A stretch of DNA of 64,000 bases from Nitrosomonadales bacterium (GCA_016213335.1 JACRAQ010000130.1:40015-104014), one strand, 5' to 3'; numbered from the stretch's first letter, positions 30,091 to 39,147 are shown. A program made the numbers and translations. Notes: generated from the sequence alone by a model not told the origin.

Positions 30091-30188
30091 TTTTGCCTCC
30101 TCCCGCGTTGCCGTTCGGGTTGATGACGATAAAATGATAAAATTTGCGATTGGTCACTCTGGCATACAGCTTCCTGAATACTGGGCAC

Positions 30189-30701
30189 ATGAAAACAATT
30201 CTTCTGGCTTCCATCTTGTTGTTGGCAGGAATATCCTCAACCACCTTTGCAGGAACTCCCGGAGAAGTGGAGGTGGGTGGCTATCTGCGCGAAGCGACGC
30301 TAAACTCATTTTCCGGCAAACACAAAAAATTTTCCGATTTCCGGGGTAAGCCGCTGATCATCAACGTCTGGGCCAGCTGGTGCAGCCCATGCAGGGCGGA
30401 AATGGGGTCGCTGGAGCAGCTTTCCCGCCGGTATGGCGGCAAGCAATTCAACATCATCGGAATCTCGACCGACGACGATGGCTATGCCGCCGCAACCTTC
30501 ATCAAGCGGGCCAACATCACCTTCGAAAACTACCTCGACAGCAAAGTGTTTCTGGAAAACATGCTGGGCGCCAACACCATCCCGCTGACCGTTCTGGTGG
30601 ACGCCAAAGGCCGCGTGCTGCTGAAGGTTCGGGGAAACCACCAGTGGGACAGCCCGGAGTATCTGGAGCTGATCGAAAAAACCTTCAAGGTGAAATTGTA
30701 G
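30189..30701 (+). CDS. TlpA-like periplasmic thioredoxin
   Basis: A 170-residue exported thioredoxin-fold protein. The signal peptide is MKTILLASILLLAGISSTTF, cleaved near AFAG-like TFAG at 19-22. The catalytic motif WCSPC sits at 64-68 in NVWASWCSPCRAEM, followed by the conserved cis-proline loop ANTIPLTVLVDAKGRV. Such proteins reduce apocytochrome c or metal-site disulfides in the periplasm. Here it could serve the heme or copper enzymes nearby, but there is no operon link. An in-frame ATG 45 bases upstream exists; the chosen one gives a proper signal peptide. Confidence 0.9.
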   Translation: MKTILLASILLLAGISSTTFAGTPGEVEVGGYLREATLNSFSGKHKKFSDFRGKPLIINVWASWCSPCRAEMGSLEQLSRRYGGKQFNIIGISTDDDGYAAATFIKRANITFENYLDSKVFLENMLGANTIPLTVLVDAKGRVLLKVRGNHQWDSPEYLELIEKTFKVKL

Positions 30702-30756
30702 CGCCGCGAACGGTTAACCGAGAAATCGCAGTAGAAATTGAAAAAACCATCCATGC

Positions 30757-30846
30757 TTCGACACGCTTGCATGAACGGCTTTGCACCCACCCAATTGGTG
30801 AGCAGGCCGTTCGGCCCTGAGCAGCCCGCGCAGCGGGCGTGTCGAA
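30757..30846. repeat. Inverted repeat with TTCGACACGC arms
   Basis: TTCGACACGC (30757-30766) and GCGTGTCGAA (30837-30846) form perfect 10-bp arms, with nested GAACGGC and GCCGTTC arms inside. It fills much of the gap between the thioredoxin gene and nnrS, which converge here. The layout matches dispersed TTCGACA...GAACGG repeats seen in many proteobacteria. It might act as a bidirectional terminator. Confidence 0.65.
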
Positions 30847-30879
30847 GGGTTGAGCGCCTGCCAACTGCGGTTTCCAGAG

Positions 30880-32058
30880 TTAATGTTCCTTGCCATCCAC
30901 CCTGGGTCCGAGCAGGAATGGGATCAGGCGCCAGCCGATCAATGCATAACAGATTGTCCAGCATAGCGCCGACAGCGCGATGCACGCCTGGTAGCTGGAC
31001 GGCCAGATTTGCGGCGGGACAATCCGGATCAGACCACCCAGCCCGCAAACCAGGATGGCAAATTTGTCGCTGCCGGCGAAAAGGATTTTGCGCCCGGTGT
31101 GGCCTTGGCTGATGCGCACCAGCATGGCCGGAATAATCAGCCCCATGCACAGCAGAGTGAAGGTGTGCGCCGCGACATTCCCGACGCTATCCAGTTTTCC
31201 GGCAAACCGCAGGCACTCGAGGACAAGGCTGGCCACAAGGCCCAGATACCCCGCGTACATCACGCCTATATCCAGGCGGCTCAAACCTTTTAGCGGACTC
31301 CAGAAGAAAAAACGGAACAGCAACAGCGCGGCGGTTGCCGCCAGCACGGCAACTGCTACGGGAACCGGCAGCACGGCTTCAAAGACCGCAACCAGCGCCC
31401 CCAGCCTGATCGCGGAATCCAGCCTACTGTTTCTGAGGATGTCAACCTGGAACACGGCTTTCATGAACTGGGATAGCGTGCGTTCCAGCATGATGACGAC
31501 CGCCAGCCGGAACAAACCCAGCGCCATCGTCCAGCCGATCTCGAAATGTTCTGCGCTCAACAGCAGGTTTTTGCTCAACAGGAAAAGCGGGAGGCTGAGG
31601 ATGAACAGCCAGTTTTCCGGGTAGCTGTCGCTCTTGCGGTGCGCGATGAGAGTCCACAGCAGCAGCGCCAGTATCAGCAGCAGGAAGGCATTGTGCAGCA
31701 CCAGCAACAGGGCTCCCGGAAAACCGGCGGGAAGCAGGAAAGCAAGCCTGTCCGCGAGCCAGAGCACGGCCAGCACGAACAATACCGGGCCGTGGTAGCC
31801 GCGGATCTTGACCCAGTTCTTGGTGGCAGTCAGCAGAAACCCGCCGAGCACGGCCCAGCCGAACCCGAAAAACATCTCGTGGGCGTGCCACTGTTGCGGT
31901 GTCACGCCGGGGTTGAGGGAAAACTGGCCGGAAATCACCAGCAGCCATAAAACCGGCAGCAGCGCGCCGCTGACGATGCTCAGGATGAAAAACGGCCTGA
32001 AACCGACCAGCCAAACCGGCTGCCGGAAAAAAGATGGGGATGGCTTTGCGGAATTCAT
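30880..32058 (-). CDS. NnrS family membrane protein
   Basis: A 392-residue, 12-helix inner-membrane protein. The signature sequences are VWLVGFRPFFIL at 15-26, PQQWHAHEMFFGFGWAVLGGFLLTATKNW (conserved His-Glu-His), and late histidines in NVAAHTFTLLCMGLIIPAMLVRISQGHTGR. NnrS proteins bind heme and copper and protect against nitric-oxide-related iron stress; the reaction is not known. The ATG at 32058 gives the usual N-terminus. It is a single gene, convergent with the thioredoxin gene. Confidence 0.92.
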   Translation of the reverse strand: MNSAKPSPSFFRQPVWLVGFRPFFILSIVSGALLPVLWLLVISGQFSLNPGVTPQQWHAHEMFFGFGWAVLGGFLLTATKNWVKIRGYHGPVLFVLAVLWLADRLAFLLPAGFPGALLLVLHNAFLLLILALLLWTLIAHRKSDSYPENWLFILSLPLFLLSKNLLLSAEHFEIGWTMALGLFRLAVVIMLERTLSQFMKAVFQVDILRNSRLDSAIRLGALVAVFEAVLPVPVAVAVLAATAALLLFRFFFWSPLKGLSRLDIGVMYAGYLGLVASLVLECLRFAGKLDSVGNVAAHTFTLLCMGLIIPAMLVRISQGHTGRKILFAGSDKFAILVCGLGGLIRIVPPQIWPSSYQACIALSALCWTICYALIGWRLIPFLLGPRVDGKEH

Positions 32059-32208
32059 ATTGGGCGGCTGCAGGTAAAAATGAATCGCGCTTTATAACAT
32101 ACCTTGAACCCGGATTACCCATCAGGCTCTTTGAGCCTGCGTTTCCGCCCTAACGGATCATCCGGATTGAACCGCCCTATGGAGCGCGGCAAGCGCGCAA
32201 ACCGGAAT

Positions 32209-32237
32209 TTGAAGATGAAAAAACCCTGTGGTACTAT
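32209..32237 (+). promoter_or_regulatory. Sigma-70-like promoter for the 33-residue small ORF
   Basis: TTGAAG (32209-32214), a 17-base spacer, and TACTAT (32232-32237). A start near 32244 would leave a leader of about 38 bases before the small ORF at 32282. Confidence 0.55.
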
Positions 32238-32281
32238 CATGCGGCCATGTTGGCTTAATCAACTATTAGGGAGCTGGAACA

Positions 32282-32383
32282 ATGATAAAAAGTTTGTTTA
32301 CCATTATTAGGATTCCCCTCGTCATATTTCCGATTATTTACTTCCTTTTTTATTTGTTCTCACAGGGCCACTTTGCATTTTGA
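32282..32383 (+). CDS. 33-residue hydrophobic small protein
   Basis: ATG at 32282 follows GGGAG at eight bases and opens a 33-codon frame for MIKSLFTIIRIPLVIFPIIY, then a short FLFYLFSQGHFAF end, closed by TGA. The product is nearly all hydrophobic with one Lys and one Arg at the N-terminus, so it would make a single inner-membrane helix with the N-terminus inside. A promoter lies 45-73 bases upstream. I do not recognise the family; size and composition resemble small stress-related membrane peptides and type I toxin peptides. Base composition is much more AT-rich than its neighbours. Confidence 0.55.
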   Translation: MIKSLFTIIRIPLVIFPIIYFLFYLFSQGHFAF

Positions 32384-32537
32384 TAAACGTGGCTGAGCGT
32401 TAATGCAGCCCGCATTGGCCAACAGCGTGTAAAAAGGAAGCCCGCACTCACTGTCAGCAGTATCAACCCCCTGCGCCCGAACGCTCGCACCCACCCCGCG
32501 CAGAATAATCGCTTCCCGGGGTGTTGACCCCGCAAAC

Positions 32538-32570
32538 CAACCCACGCTCCCAGCCTGGGTTGAGTTTTTT
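32538..32570 (+). terminator. Intrinsic terminator-like hairpin downstream of the small ORF
   Basis: CAACCCA (32538-32544) and TGGGTTG (32556-32562) form a 7-bp stem, followed by AGTTTTTT (32563-32570) on the plus strand. It lies 155 bases after the small ORF stop. The stretch 32384-32537 carries no convincing gene. Confidence 0.6.
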
Positions 32571-32732
32571 GGGCTTGGCAGCCACTCTCTCCACAGGCAA
32601 CCAACGGCTCACCCGGCACAAAGGCCGGCCAATACCCCTCTCCCCGTTTCAAATGGAAGCATTCCCCGGCAGGCGTGAATTGCTTCAGGTCACGCTGTGC
32701 AATTCCTTACGCGCCCAGCCCGGATATTCACG

Positions 32733-32763
32733 CGAAAAAAATCCCGCCTTGCGGCGGGATTTC
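32733..32763 (-). terminator. Terminator of the cytochrome c-FeS-NrfD operon
   Basis: On the minus strand AAATCCCGCC, GCAA loop, GGCGGGATTT is followed by a further T-run (ATTTTTTTCGCG). It has perfect 10-bp arms, a tetraloop and a T-tract, 37 bases past the nrfD-like stop. This is the cleanest intrinsic terminator in the window. Confidence 0.9.
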
Positions 32764-32799
32764 AAGAACTGCGTTGAAGCTGTGGCTATTGCATAACCA

Positions 32800-34020
32800 T
32801 CAGATAGCCTTGTGAATATCGAACACTCTTTCTTCTGGCTCGAGCGGCTCGCCTTCCCAGACTGTCGGCAACAGTTTCTGAGCCAGATACAGCACGATAA
32901 ACGGCGCGGAGAACAATGTTGCGACTGTGAACAGGCTTTCGCGCCCGAGCACTTCCGGATGATAGGTCAGCAGGCCCCTCATGGTCTTCGACAATTCCTG
33001 ACCGCCGATTACCACGTTCCAGCGCATCGCCAGCACGCTGATCATCATGGACAACCCGGCAATGAACAGCCAGAAAATCAGCCGTTTCGGGTTCGGCATT
33101 TTCAGCATCATGACGGAGGTGACCAGCAATGCAAAGAGCCCTCCTCCCCACTGGAAAAACAGGCCAACGTGAATCGGACCATTGATCAGCTCGAATACTC
33201 CCTCTACGCCCTCGCGTGCCTTGTAGATCATTTGCACCATTTCCAGGGCCTCGATCACCATCACGATGACGATGCCCGACCACAGCACATACAACAGGCC
33301 CTGCATGGCTCCATTGTCGGGAGTCTGCTTGCGCCACCAGCAGGCCACCACGTAGATCACGATCAGCAGTCCCACACCCGATCCCACTGCGGACAGCAGG
33401 AAAATGATCGGCATCAGGTCGGACGACCACCATTCGCGCGTTTTCAGCGAGCCGAACAGGAACCCGACATAGCCGTGCAAGCCGCACGCACCGGGTATGC
33501 CGATCATGGCCAACCTGCGCGCAATGGTGTGATCAGTATCGAGCGCGCGCTTCGACACATCATCCGATCCCAGAGTCAGCGCCTGATACACTTTCTGCAT
33601 GACACCCGTGGTGGATTTCGACAGTGCGACAATGTCGGCACGGAACGAAAACCAGGTTTCCAGCAACAGCAGGCAGATGTAAAAGGCAGCGACATAGCCA
33701 AATGCCGCCATCGCCGAGGTCCAGTGCGGCGTGATGACCGCGTTCAGTGCACGGGTCGGCTGCCCCAGATGAAACAGCAGCGGTGTCGGCGCGAAAAACA
33801 TGAAACACAGCGACGTCAGCAAGGCAAACTTGGAGATCGGCGCAAAGCGCTCCATGCCGAACACGTGATGCAGGCTGGACACCACAAACGCACCGGCAAC
33901 CAGCCCGGTGATGTAAGGGTAAATGACGATAAGTTCGCTCCAGGGCACCTCGGTTTCATTCGGATAGGTGAACCCGGCAAACGGAGCTACATGATAAAAA
34001 ACGTCTGCTGATGATGACAT
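32800..34020 (-). CDS. nrfD: NrfD/PsrC-type polytopic quinone-interacting membrane subunit
   Basis: A 406-residue inner-membrane protein with about nine to ten helices. Family segments include VPWSELIVIYPYITGLVAGAF at the start, FHLGQPTRALNAVITPHWTSAMAAFGY, and the late NVVIGGQELSKTMRGLLTYHPEV. NrfD/PsrC subunits exchange electrons between quinone and a partner ferredoxin. GGAGG lies nine bases before the ATG. It is the last of three genes (cytochrome c, ferredoxin, NrfD) and starts just after the ferredoxin stop. It is more like the DsrP/ActC side of the family than nitrite-reductase NrfD, but subgroup is uncertain. Confidence 0.9.
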   Translation of the reverse strand: MSSSADVFYHVAPFAGFTYPNETEVPWSELIVIYPYITGLVAGAFVVSSLHHVFGMERFAPISKFALLTSLCFMFFAPTPLLFHLGQPTRALNAVITPHWTSAMAAFGYVAAFYICLLLLETWFSFRADIVALSKSTTGVMQKVYQALTLGSDDVSKRALDTDHTIARRLAMIGIPGACGLHGYVGFLFGSLKTREWWSSDLMPIIFLLSAVGSGVGLLIVIYVVACWWRKQTPDNGAMQGLLYVLWSGIVIVMVIEALEMVQMIYKAREGVEGVFELINGPIHVGLFFQWGGGLFALLVTSVMMLKMPNPKRLIFWLFIAGLSMMISVLAMRWNVVIGGQELSKTMRGLLTYHPEVLGRESLFTVATLFSAPFIVLYLAQKLLPTVWEGEPLEPEERVFDIHKAI

Positions 34021-34021
34021 T

Positions 34022-34930
34022 TTATATAACCTCCTTGTCTATCCCTGCAGAGAACACATTGGGCATGTTGCCCATATCCGGGTTCAGTACGTTTACGCGG
34101 TTATTGCGCAAAAACAGGCTGATCGGACTTTCCGGGTCCATGCGATCACCAAAGATACGCGTGCCGGACGGACATACCTCGACACACGCCGGGTTGAGCC
34201 CCTTGGTGATGCGGTGGTAGCACCAGTTGCATTTTTCGGCGGTACCCCTCACCAGATTGAGGCTGCGCGCGCCGTAAGGGCAGGCCTGCACGCAATACTG
34301 GCAACCGATGCAGTATTTCGTGTCTATCAGCACCGGGCCGTCCGGGGTCTTGTAGGTAGCGCCGGTCGGGCACACTTGGACGCACGACGGCTTCTCGCAC
34401 TGGTTGCACAGCTTGGGCACGAAAAATGACTTGGCAACCTTGGCGTTTTTGTAGCGGTTGTCGAATTTGAATCTCGTCTCCTTGCTGGCGGGCACCACGT
34501 TCTTGAGGTCGTGTATGCTGTCTACCAGCGCGTGATCCGAGCCTTCCAGATAGGTGTAGCGCTCGACCCAGGTGCGGGTATGATTCCTGTCCATCTGCAC
34601 ACTGTTTTCCATCTTGCACGCTTCCACGCAACGCAAACAGCCGATGCAACGGTTGGAATCCACGCCGAACGCCCACTTGTGCTCTGTCCAGTTGTAATTG
34701 GGTATCTTGGGCGGGTTCTTGCGCGCTTCGGCATATTGCTCCGGTTCCTGTTGAAATGTCGGCCCGACGCCGCCCAAAGCATTCGCGGCCCCTCCCCCGG
34801 CCGAAGCCAGAGCCCCGCCGGCACCGGCCGCCGCTCCAGCACAGGCGGCACCCTTGCCCAGCAAACCCAAGAAATTGCGGCGCGTCATGCGGCTCGCCTC
34901 TTTCTCCGTGTTTATATCCTGAGTAGTCAT
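34022..34930 (-). CDS. Tat-exported ferredoxin with four [4Fe-4S] clusters (DsrO/NrfC-like)
   Basis: The 302-residue product has a twin-arginine signal (SRMTRRNFLGLLGKG at 13-27, followed by an Ala/Gly-rich stretch to about 50) and sixteen cysteines in four groups: C95/98/101/105, C175/178/183/187, C207/210/213/217 and C234/237/249/253. This is the four-cluster electron-transfer subunit pattern of DsrO, NrfC, PsrB and TtrB. It would pass electrons between the NrfD-like membrane subunit and the cytochrome c encoded upstream. The ATG at 34930 has GAGAGGA eight bases upstream. No molybdopterin catalytic subunit is encoded nearby. Confidence 0.93.
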   Translation of the reverse strand: MTTQDINTEKEASRMTRRNFLGLLGKGAACAGAAAGAGGALASAGGGAANALGGVGPTFQQEPEQYAEARKNPPKIPNYNWTEHKWAFGVDSNRCIGCLRCVEACKMENSVQMDRNHTRTWVERYTYLEGSDHALVDSIHDLKNVVPASKETRFKFDNRYKNAKVAKSFFVPKLCNQCEKPSCVQVCPTGATYKTPDGPVLIDTKYCIGCQYCVQACPYGARSLNLVRGTAEKCNWCYHRITKGLNPACVEVCPSGTRIFGDRMDPESPISLFLRNNRVNVLNPDMGNMPNVFSAGIDKEVI

Positions 34931-34953
34931 CTTTTCCTCTCTAGGTAACTTGT

Positions 34954-36189
34954 TCATTTGCAGCTCGCACTGGCGTAGTAGGCTGACAGGTTTTCTATAT
35001 CGGCATCGCCAAGCGTCTTGGCCACGCTCGACATGACCGCATGGTTGCGGCTGCCATCCCTGAACGACTTGAGTGCGACGGTCAGATAGGCTGCATTCTG
35101 ACCCGCCAGATTGGGCCACGCCTGGGCACCGCTGACTCCGGCAATACCAGCCCGGTTAAGCCCGCCGGAGCTGTGGCATGCCGCGCAACCGGCCGTTTCC
35201 GCCTTGGTTTTGCCCAGATCGGCCTTGACCTTGTCGGCCGCAGTTGACTTGCAGCTCGCGCTGGCAAAATAAGCGGCTACGTTGCGCATATCGGCATCGC
35301 TCAGCCCGGTCGCCATGGGGCTCATCATGTCGTTTTTGCGCGCTCCGGCTTTGAATGCGTTGAGCGCTCTGACCAGATAGTCAGCATGCTGTCCGGCAAG
35401 ATTCGGCCACTCCGGGTTGACGCTCAACCCGTTCACGCCATGGCATGCGCCGCAGTTTGCGGCTACCGCCTTGCCCGCATTCGCATCACCGGACTTAAAC
35501 GCACTCACGGGAATGAGCTTGCCGGTATTCGGGTCGGAGGGCGGCCGGGGTACGGCAGCAAAATTGATGCGGGGCGAGTGCGGGTTGTGGCAGTTAGTGC
35601 AAATCTCGTCGCCGCCGTGCCCTTCAATCACAATCTGGGGTACGCCGTGAATGCCTACCACGTCCGTGACTGCCTGGACTGGCACACCTTCGCCGGCAAC
35701 CTTGCCCCTCAGCGGGCGCCCGGGAATCTTTTCGTGGCAGTTGGCGCACAGCAGCCGCATGTCTTCCGGAGCGCGCAACAATTTTCTGCCCGGTGCGTTG
35801 ACTGGGTGGTTTTCCCACTTGTGGGTAATGGTGGTCACCTGATCCTCGGTGGAGAGCGGCATCGGCTCTTTGGAGGGGTGATTGCCTGCGGGGGTGTGGC
35901 AAACTTCACAACCGGGGCCAGACTTGATGACGACGCCCTGAATGGCGTTATCCTTGGTCGCCTTCCGGTGTATGCCGCCAACCCACTCGGCGTAGATTTC
36001 CTTGTGGCACTGCTCGCAAGTCGCGGATCCCTGATGTTTTGGGAGCTTGGCCGCAATTTGCGCTACCGAAGCGCCACGGTAGTGGCCATATTGGAAAAAC
36101 GTATCCTGTCTGGCCAAATACCTTGCGGAAGCGGCAACCACCGCAACTACCGCAATCAGCGTTAATAAACGAACTATGTGCTTATGCAT
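34954..36189 (-). CDS. Membrane-anchored hexaheme cytochrome c
   Basis: The 411-residue product has an N-terminal membrane helix (about 5-23), then four CxxCH sites in a multiheme domain (58-62, 94-98, 148-152, 197-201) and two cytochrome c553-like monoheme domains (CGACH at 246-250, CAACH at 335-339), each with a YL..L.AFK.G..... M-type end. The last two domains are similar to each other, suggesting duplication: [20 protein letters not shown] against [20 protein letters not shown]. First gene of the three-gene operon, with AGAGGAG just before the ATG. Likely the periplasmic electron acceptor or donor of the FeS/NrfD pair. Confidence 0.92.
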   Translation of the reverse strand: MHKHIVRLLTLIAVVAVVAASARYLARQDTFFQYGHYRGASVAQIAAKLPKHQGSATCEQCHKEIYAEWVGGIHRKATKDNAIQGVVIKSGPGCEVCHTPAGNHPSKEPMPLSTEDQVTTITHKWENHPVNAPGRKLLRAPEDMRLLCANCHEKIPGRPLRGKVAGEGVPVQAVTDVVGIHGVPQIVIEGHGGDEICTNCHNPHSPRINFAAVPRPPSDPNTGKLIPVSAFKSGDANAGKAVAANCGACHGVNGLSVNPEWPNLAGQHADYLVRALNAFKAGARKNDMMSPMATGLSDADMRNVAAYFASASCKSTAADKVKADLGKTKAETAGCAACHSSGGLNRAGIAGVSGAQAWPNLAGQNAAYLTVALKSFRDGSRNHAVMSSVAKTLGDADIENLSAYYASASCK

Positions 36190-36330
36190 AATCTCCTCTT
36201 TATGTAATCTTTATGAATGCAGAGTGCCTCCCTGATACCCGCATGACATAAGGCTATAGCGTGTTCAGTTTTTACATACGTGTAGCTTTCCTTCCCTGCT
36301 TTGCGCATCCAACCCAAGTCCCGGCAGTGC

Positions 36331-36404
36331 CAATCTGGCAGTTTGCCGTAGAACCCTGCTCGTGCTGCGGCCCGGCGGGGTTTTTCGGCAAACTGCCAGA
36401 TTTG
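36331..36404. repeat. Long hairpin with 17-bp perfect arms in the cytochrome c/yajR gap
   Basis: AATCTGGCAGTTTGCCG (36332-36348) and CGGCAAACTGCCAGATT (36386-36402) are exact complements around a 37-base GC-rich loop that itself contains AACCC/GGGTT. The 384-base gap (36190-36573) between the divergent cytochrome c and yajR genes carries no gene apart from this. Its role is unknown; it may be another dispersed element. Confidence 0.75.
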
Positions 36405-36573
36405 TCGGCCCGCAATCTTCCAATACTTCCTTACGTGGGTCAAGTTTTTTCAGCCTGCGCCCGCTTGGCAGCTCCCCGCCCGTATTATTTGGCCTGCGCG
36501 CCGGTTTCCGGCTGTCGGCGGGCGCAGCGAACTGCTAGAATGCGCAGGTTTTTCAGCTCACTAATTCCCTTTC

Positions 36574-37950
36574 ATGAAAACCAGCAAGGATTCCATGACC
36601 CCCGTCGAGCGGCGCGCCAGCCTGGGCCTGGCCGGCATTTACGGCCTGCGCATGCTGGGGTTGTTCATCATCCTGCCGGTGTTCGCGCTGTATGCCGAGC
36701 ATCTGCCCGGCGGCGACAACAAGCTGCTGGTCGGGGTGGCGCTGGGCGCTTACGGGCTGACGCAAGCCATCCTACAGATCCCGTCCGGGCTGATGTCTGA
36801 CCGTTACGGGCGCAAGCCGGTGATCTACATCAGCCTGTTGCTGTTTGCCCTGGGCAGCTTCATCGCCGCTTTCGCGCATGACATTTACTGGGTCATTATC
36901 GGGCGCGTCATCCAGGGCGCTGGCGCGCTGAACGCGGCGGTGATGGCGCTGGCCGCCGACCTGACGCGCGAAGAACATCGCACCAAGGCGATGGCGATGA
37001 TCGGCATCACCATCGGCATCACTTTCTCGATCTCGCTGGTGCTGTCGCCGCTGCTGTACCGTGCGATAGACGTGCCGGGCATCTTCGCCATGACCGGCGT
37101 ATTGGCCTTGCTGGCCATGCTGGTGGTGAAATTCGTGATCCCCGACCCGGCCATCACGCGTTTCCATTCCGACACCGAGGCGAGTGGCAAACACTTGGGC
37201 GAAGTGTTGCGCCACAAGGAGTTGCTGCGCCTCGACTTCGGAATTTTCACGCTGCACGCGATCCTGAGGTCGGTGTTCATGCAGGTGCCGTCCGTCCTGA
37301 GAAGCAACGGGCTGGAGGCCGCACAGCACTGGCACGTCTATCTGCCCGTACTGCTCATGGCTTTCGTCCTGATGGTGCCGCCCATTATCCTTGCCGAGAA
37401 AAAAGCCAGGATGAAGCAGGTATTTGTGGGCGCAATCGCGCTGGCCGTGCTGGGGCAATTGACGCTGATGCTGGCGCAACACAGCTTGTGGGGGGTGGTG
37501 GCGGCGCTGGCGCTGTTCTTTACCGCGTTCAACATACTGGAAGCGGCGCTGCCTTCGCTGATCAGCAAGGTCGCCCCGCTGGCTTCGAAAGGCACCGCCA
37601 TGGGGGTCTATAGCAGCGTGCAGTTCCTCGGCGCATTTTTTGGGGCATCGGCGGGCGGGCTGCTGATGCAGTATTTTGGCGGCGATGCGGTATTTGTTTT
37701 TGCCATCGTCCTATTGCTGCTCTGGCTGGCGGCGGCAAGCACCATGCAGGTGCCGGCCACGGTGCGCACCAGGCTGTATCATCTGCCGGAACTTGACGAG
37801 GCCAGTTCCAGCACGTTGCAGCAGCAGTTGTCGCAGGTGCGCGGTGTGCGCGAGGCCATGGTGGTGGCGGCAGAATGTATGGCCTGCCTCAAGGTGGATA
37901 CGCAGATTTTCGATGAAGCGGCGGTGGAACAACTTTTAAAGGGGGCGTGA
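36574..37950 (+). CDS. MFS transporter of the YajR type with C-terminal YAM-like domain
   Basis: A 458-residue major facilitator with twelve helices. It has [22 protein letters not shown] at the start (compare E. coli YajR), motif [15 protein letters not shown] and [26 protein letters not shown]. After the last helix a soluble ferredoxin-like domain of about 70 residues follows (about 388-458, [19 protein letters not shown] onward), as in YajR. It contains a CMAC motif, reminiscent of metal-binding HMA domains. Substrate unknown. An alternative ATG at 36595 has AAGGA upstream. It is followed after one base by ssb. Confidence 0.88.
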   Translation: MKTSKDSMTPVERRASLGLAGIYGLRMLGLFIILPVFALYAEHLPGGDNKLLVGVALGAYGLTQAILQIPSGLMSDRYGRKPVIYISLLLFALGSFIAAFAHDIYWVIIGRVIQGAGALNAAVMALAADLTREEHRTKAMAMIGITIGITFSISLVLSPLLYRAIDVPGIFAMTGVLALLAMLVVKFVIPDPAITRFHSDTEASGKHLGEVLRHKELLRLDFGIFTLHAILRSVFMQVPSVLRSNGLEAAQHWHVYLPVLLMAFVLMVPPIILAEKKARMKQVFVGAIALAVLGQLTLMLAQHSLWGVVAALALFFTAFNILEAALPSLISKVAPLASKGTAMGVYSSVQFLGAFFGASAGGLLMQYFGGDAVFVFAIVLLLLWLAAASTMQVPATVRTRLYHLPELDEASSSTLQQQLSQVRGVREAMVVAAECMACLKVDTQIFDEAAVEQLLKGA

Positions 37951-37951
37951 A

Positions 37952-38419
37952 ATGTCGGTAAACAAAGTGATATTGGTAGGGCGTCTGGGCAAGGATCCGG
38001 AAACACGTTACATGACCAGCGGCGAGGCGGTGACCACCGTTTCGCTGGCCACTTCGGATACCTGGAAAGACAAGAGCGGAGAGAAACAGGAAAAAACCGA
38101 ATGGCATAACCTGGTGTTTTACAACCGGGGCGGGTACAAACTCGCGGAAATCGCCGGGGAATACCTGAAAAAAGGCTCGCAGGTTTACATTGAAGGCAAA
38201 CTGCAAACGCGCAAGTGGCAGACCAAGGAAGGGCAGGATCGCTATACCACCGAAATCATCGTGAACGAGATGCAGATGCTGGGCAGCAAATCCGAGCGCG
38301 GCGGCAGCTTCGAAGTGGTGGACAAACCCGCCGCCACCCCCTCCGGCGCCCCCGAGGTCGGCAAGCCTGCACCAGCCAAGAGCGGCTTTGATAACTTTGA
38401 CGACGACATTCCGTTCTGA
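37952..38419 (+). CDS. ssb: Single-stranded DNA-binding protein
   Basis: SSB coats single-stranded DNA during replication and repair. The 155-residue product has the OB fold ([66 protein letters not shown]), a short Pro/Gly linker and the acidic C-terminal tip DNFDDDIPF that binds partner proteins, including RecO. It begins one base after the yajR stop with AAAGGGGG upstream. Length is slightly under E. coli SSB (178). Confidence 0.98.
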   Translation: MSVNKVILVGRLGKDPETRYMTSGEAVTTVSLATSDTWKDKSGEKQEKTEWHNLVFYNRGGYKLAEIAGEYLKKGSQVYIEGKLQTRKWQTKEGQDRYTTEIIVNEMQMLGSKSERGGSFEVVDKPAATPSGAPEVGKPAPAKSGFDNFDDDIPF

Positions 38420-38432
38420 CGCAGAACCGGCA

Positions 38433-38993
38433 ATGAGCAAGGCCTTTGTCAAGGAATCCGACGACGGGGAAGACCTGGAGCCGGCACAGCAACTGCCCCC
38501 CGGCCAGAAAAACTATATCACTCCCTCCGGTTACCGGCGCCTCAAGGACGAGCTGGACCGGCTGTGGAAAGTGGAACGCCCGGAACTGGTAAAAACCATT
38601 GCCTGGGCCGCCTCCAACGGCGACCGCTCGGAAAACGGCGATTACATTTACGGCAAGAAACGGTTGCGCGAGATAGACCGGCGCATCCGTTTTCTTTCCA
38701 AGCGGCTGGACAACGCCGAAGTGGTAGACCCGCTGCAGCGCGGAACCTGCGACCAGGTATTCTTCGGCGCCACGGTGACAGTGTGCGGCGAGGATGGCGC
38801 GGAACGCGTATACAGCATAGTCGGCGTGGACGAGGCCGCCCCCGGGGCCGGGCTGATAAGCTGGGTATCGCCGCTGGCGCGGGCGCTGCTCAAGGCGCGC
38901 AGGGATGACGTGGTGATGCTGCGCATTCCCGGCGGGGCCGAGGAGCTGGTAGTTGTTGAAATTACCTACCGGTCAATCAGCTTGACCGACTGA
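38433..38993 (+). CDS. greB: Transcription elongation factor GreB
   Basis: GreB enters the RNA polymerase secondary channel and stimulates cleavage of backtracked RNA. The 186-residue product has an N-terminal extension, then YITPSGYRRLKDELDRLWKVERPELVKTIAWAASNGDRSENGDYIYGKKRLREIDRRIRFL (split here), the coiled coil whose acidic tip is GDRSENGDYIY. It ends with the FKBP-like domain (FFGATVTVCGEDG onward, VSPLARALLKARRDDVV). The Y in SENGDYIYGKKRL is the GreB rather than GreA form. It follows ssb after 13 bases. Confidence 0.95.
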   Translation: MSKAFVKESDDGEDLEPAQQLPPGQKNYITPSGYRRLKDELDRLWKVERPELVKTIAWAASNGDRSENGDYIYGKKRLREIDRRIRFLSKRLDNAEVVDPLQRGTCDQVFFGATVTVCGEDGAERVYSIVGVDEAAPGAGLISWVSPLARALLKARRDDVVMLRIPGGAEELVVVEITYRSISLTD

Positions 38994-39006
38994 TCCCCAA
39001 GACCAT

Positions 39007-39147
39007 AATTGATCCACGAAAAGCACGAAAGGCACGAAATAATTCAATTGCCTGCCTGTTTCTGGCAGTTCACTCATCGGGTACCGTGCAGTCACAAGGA
39101 GTGCTTTTGAATTTGTTCGTGTTATTTCGTGGCTTTCGTGGACAATT
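39007..39147. repeat. CACGAAA-type inverted repeat between greB and tatD
   Basis: The arms are CCACGAAAAGCACGAAAGG on the left and TTTCGTGGCTTTCGTGG on the right, extended by AATTG/CAATT, around about 80 bases. It fills the 182-base convergent gap between greB and tatD. Such CACGAAA arms are widespread in environmental bacterial genomes. Role unknown; it may help end transcription from both sides. Confidence 0.75.

Noticed and set aside
32350..32652. A 100-codon minus-strand frame next to the small ORF
   Set aside because: No ribosome site or domain; it crosses a hairpin with a T-run and antisense to the small ORF end.
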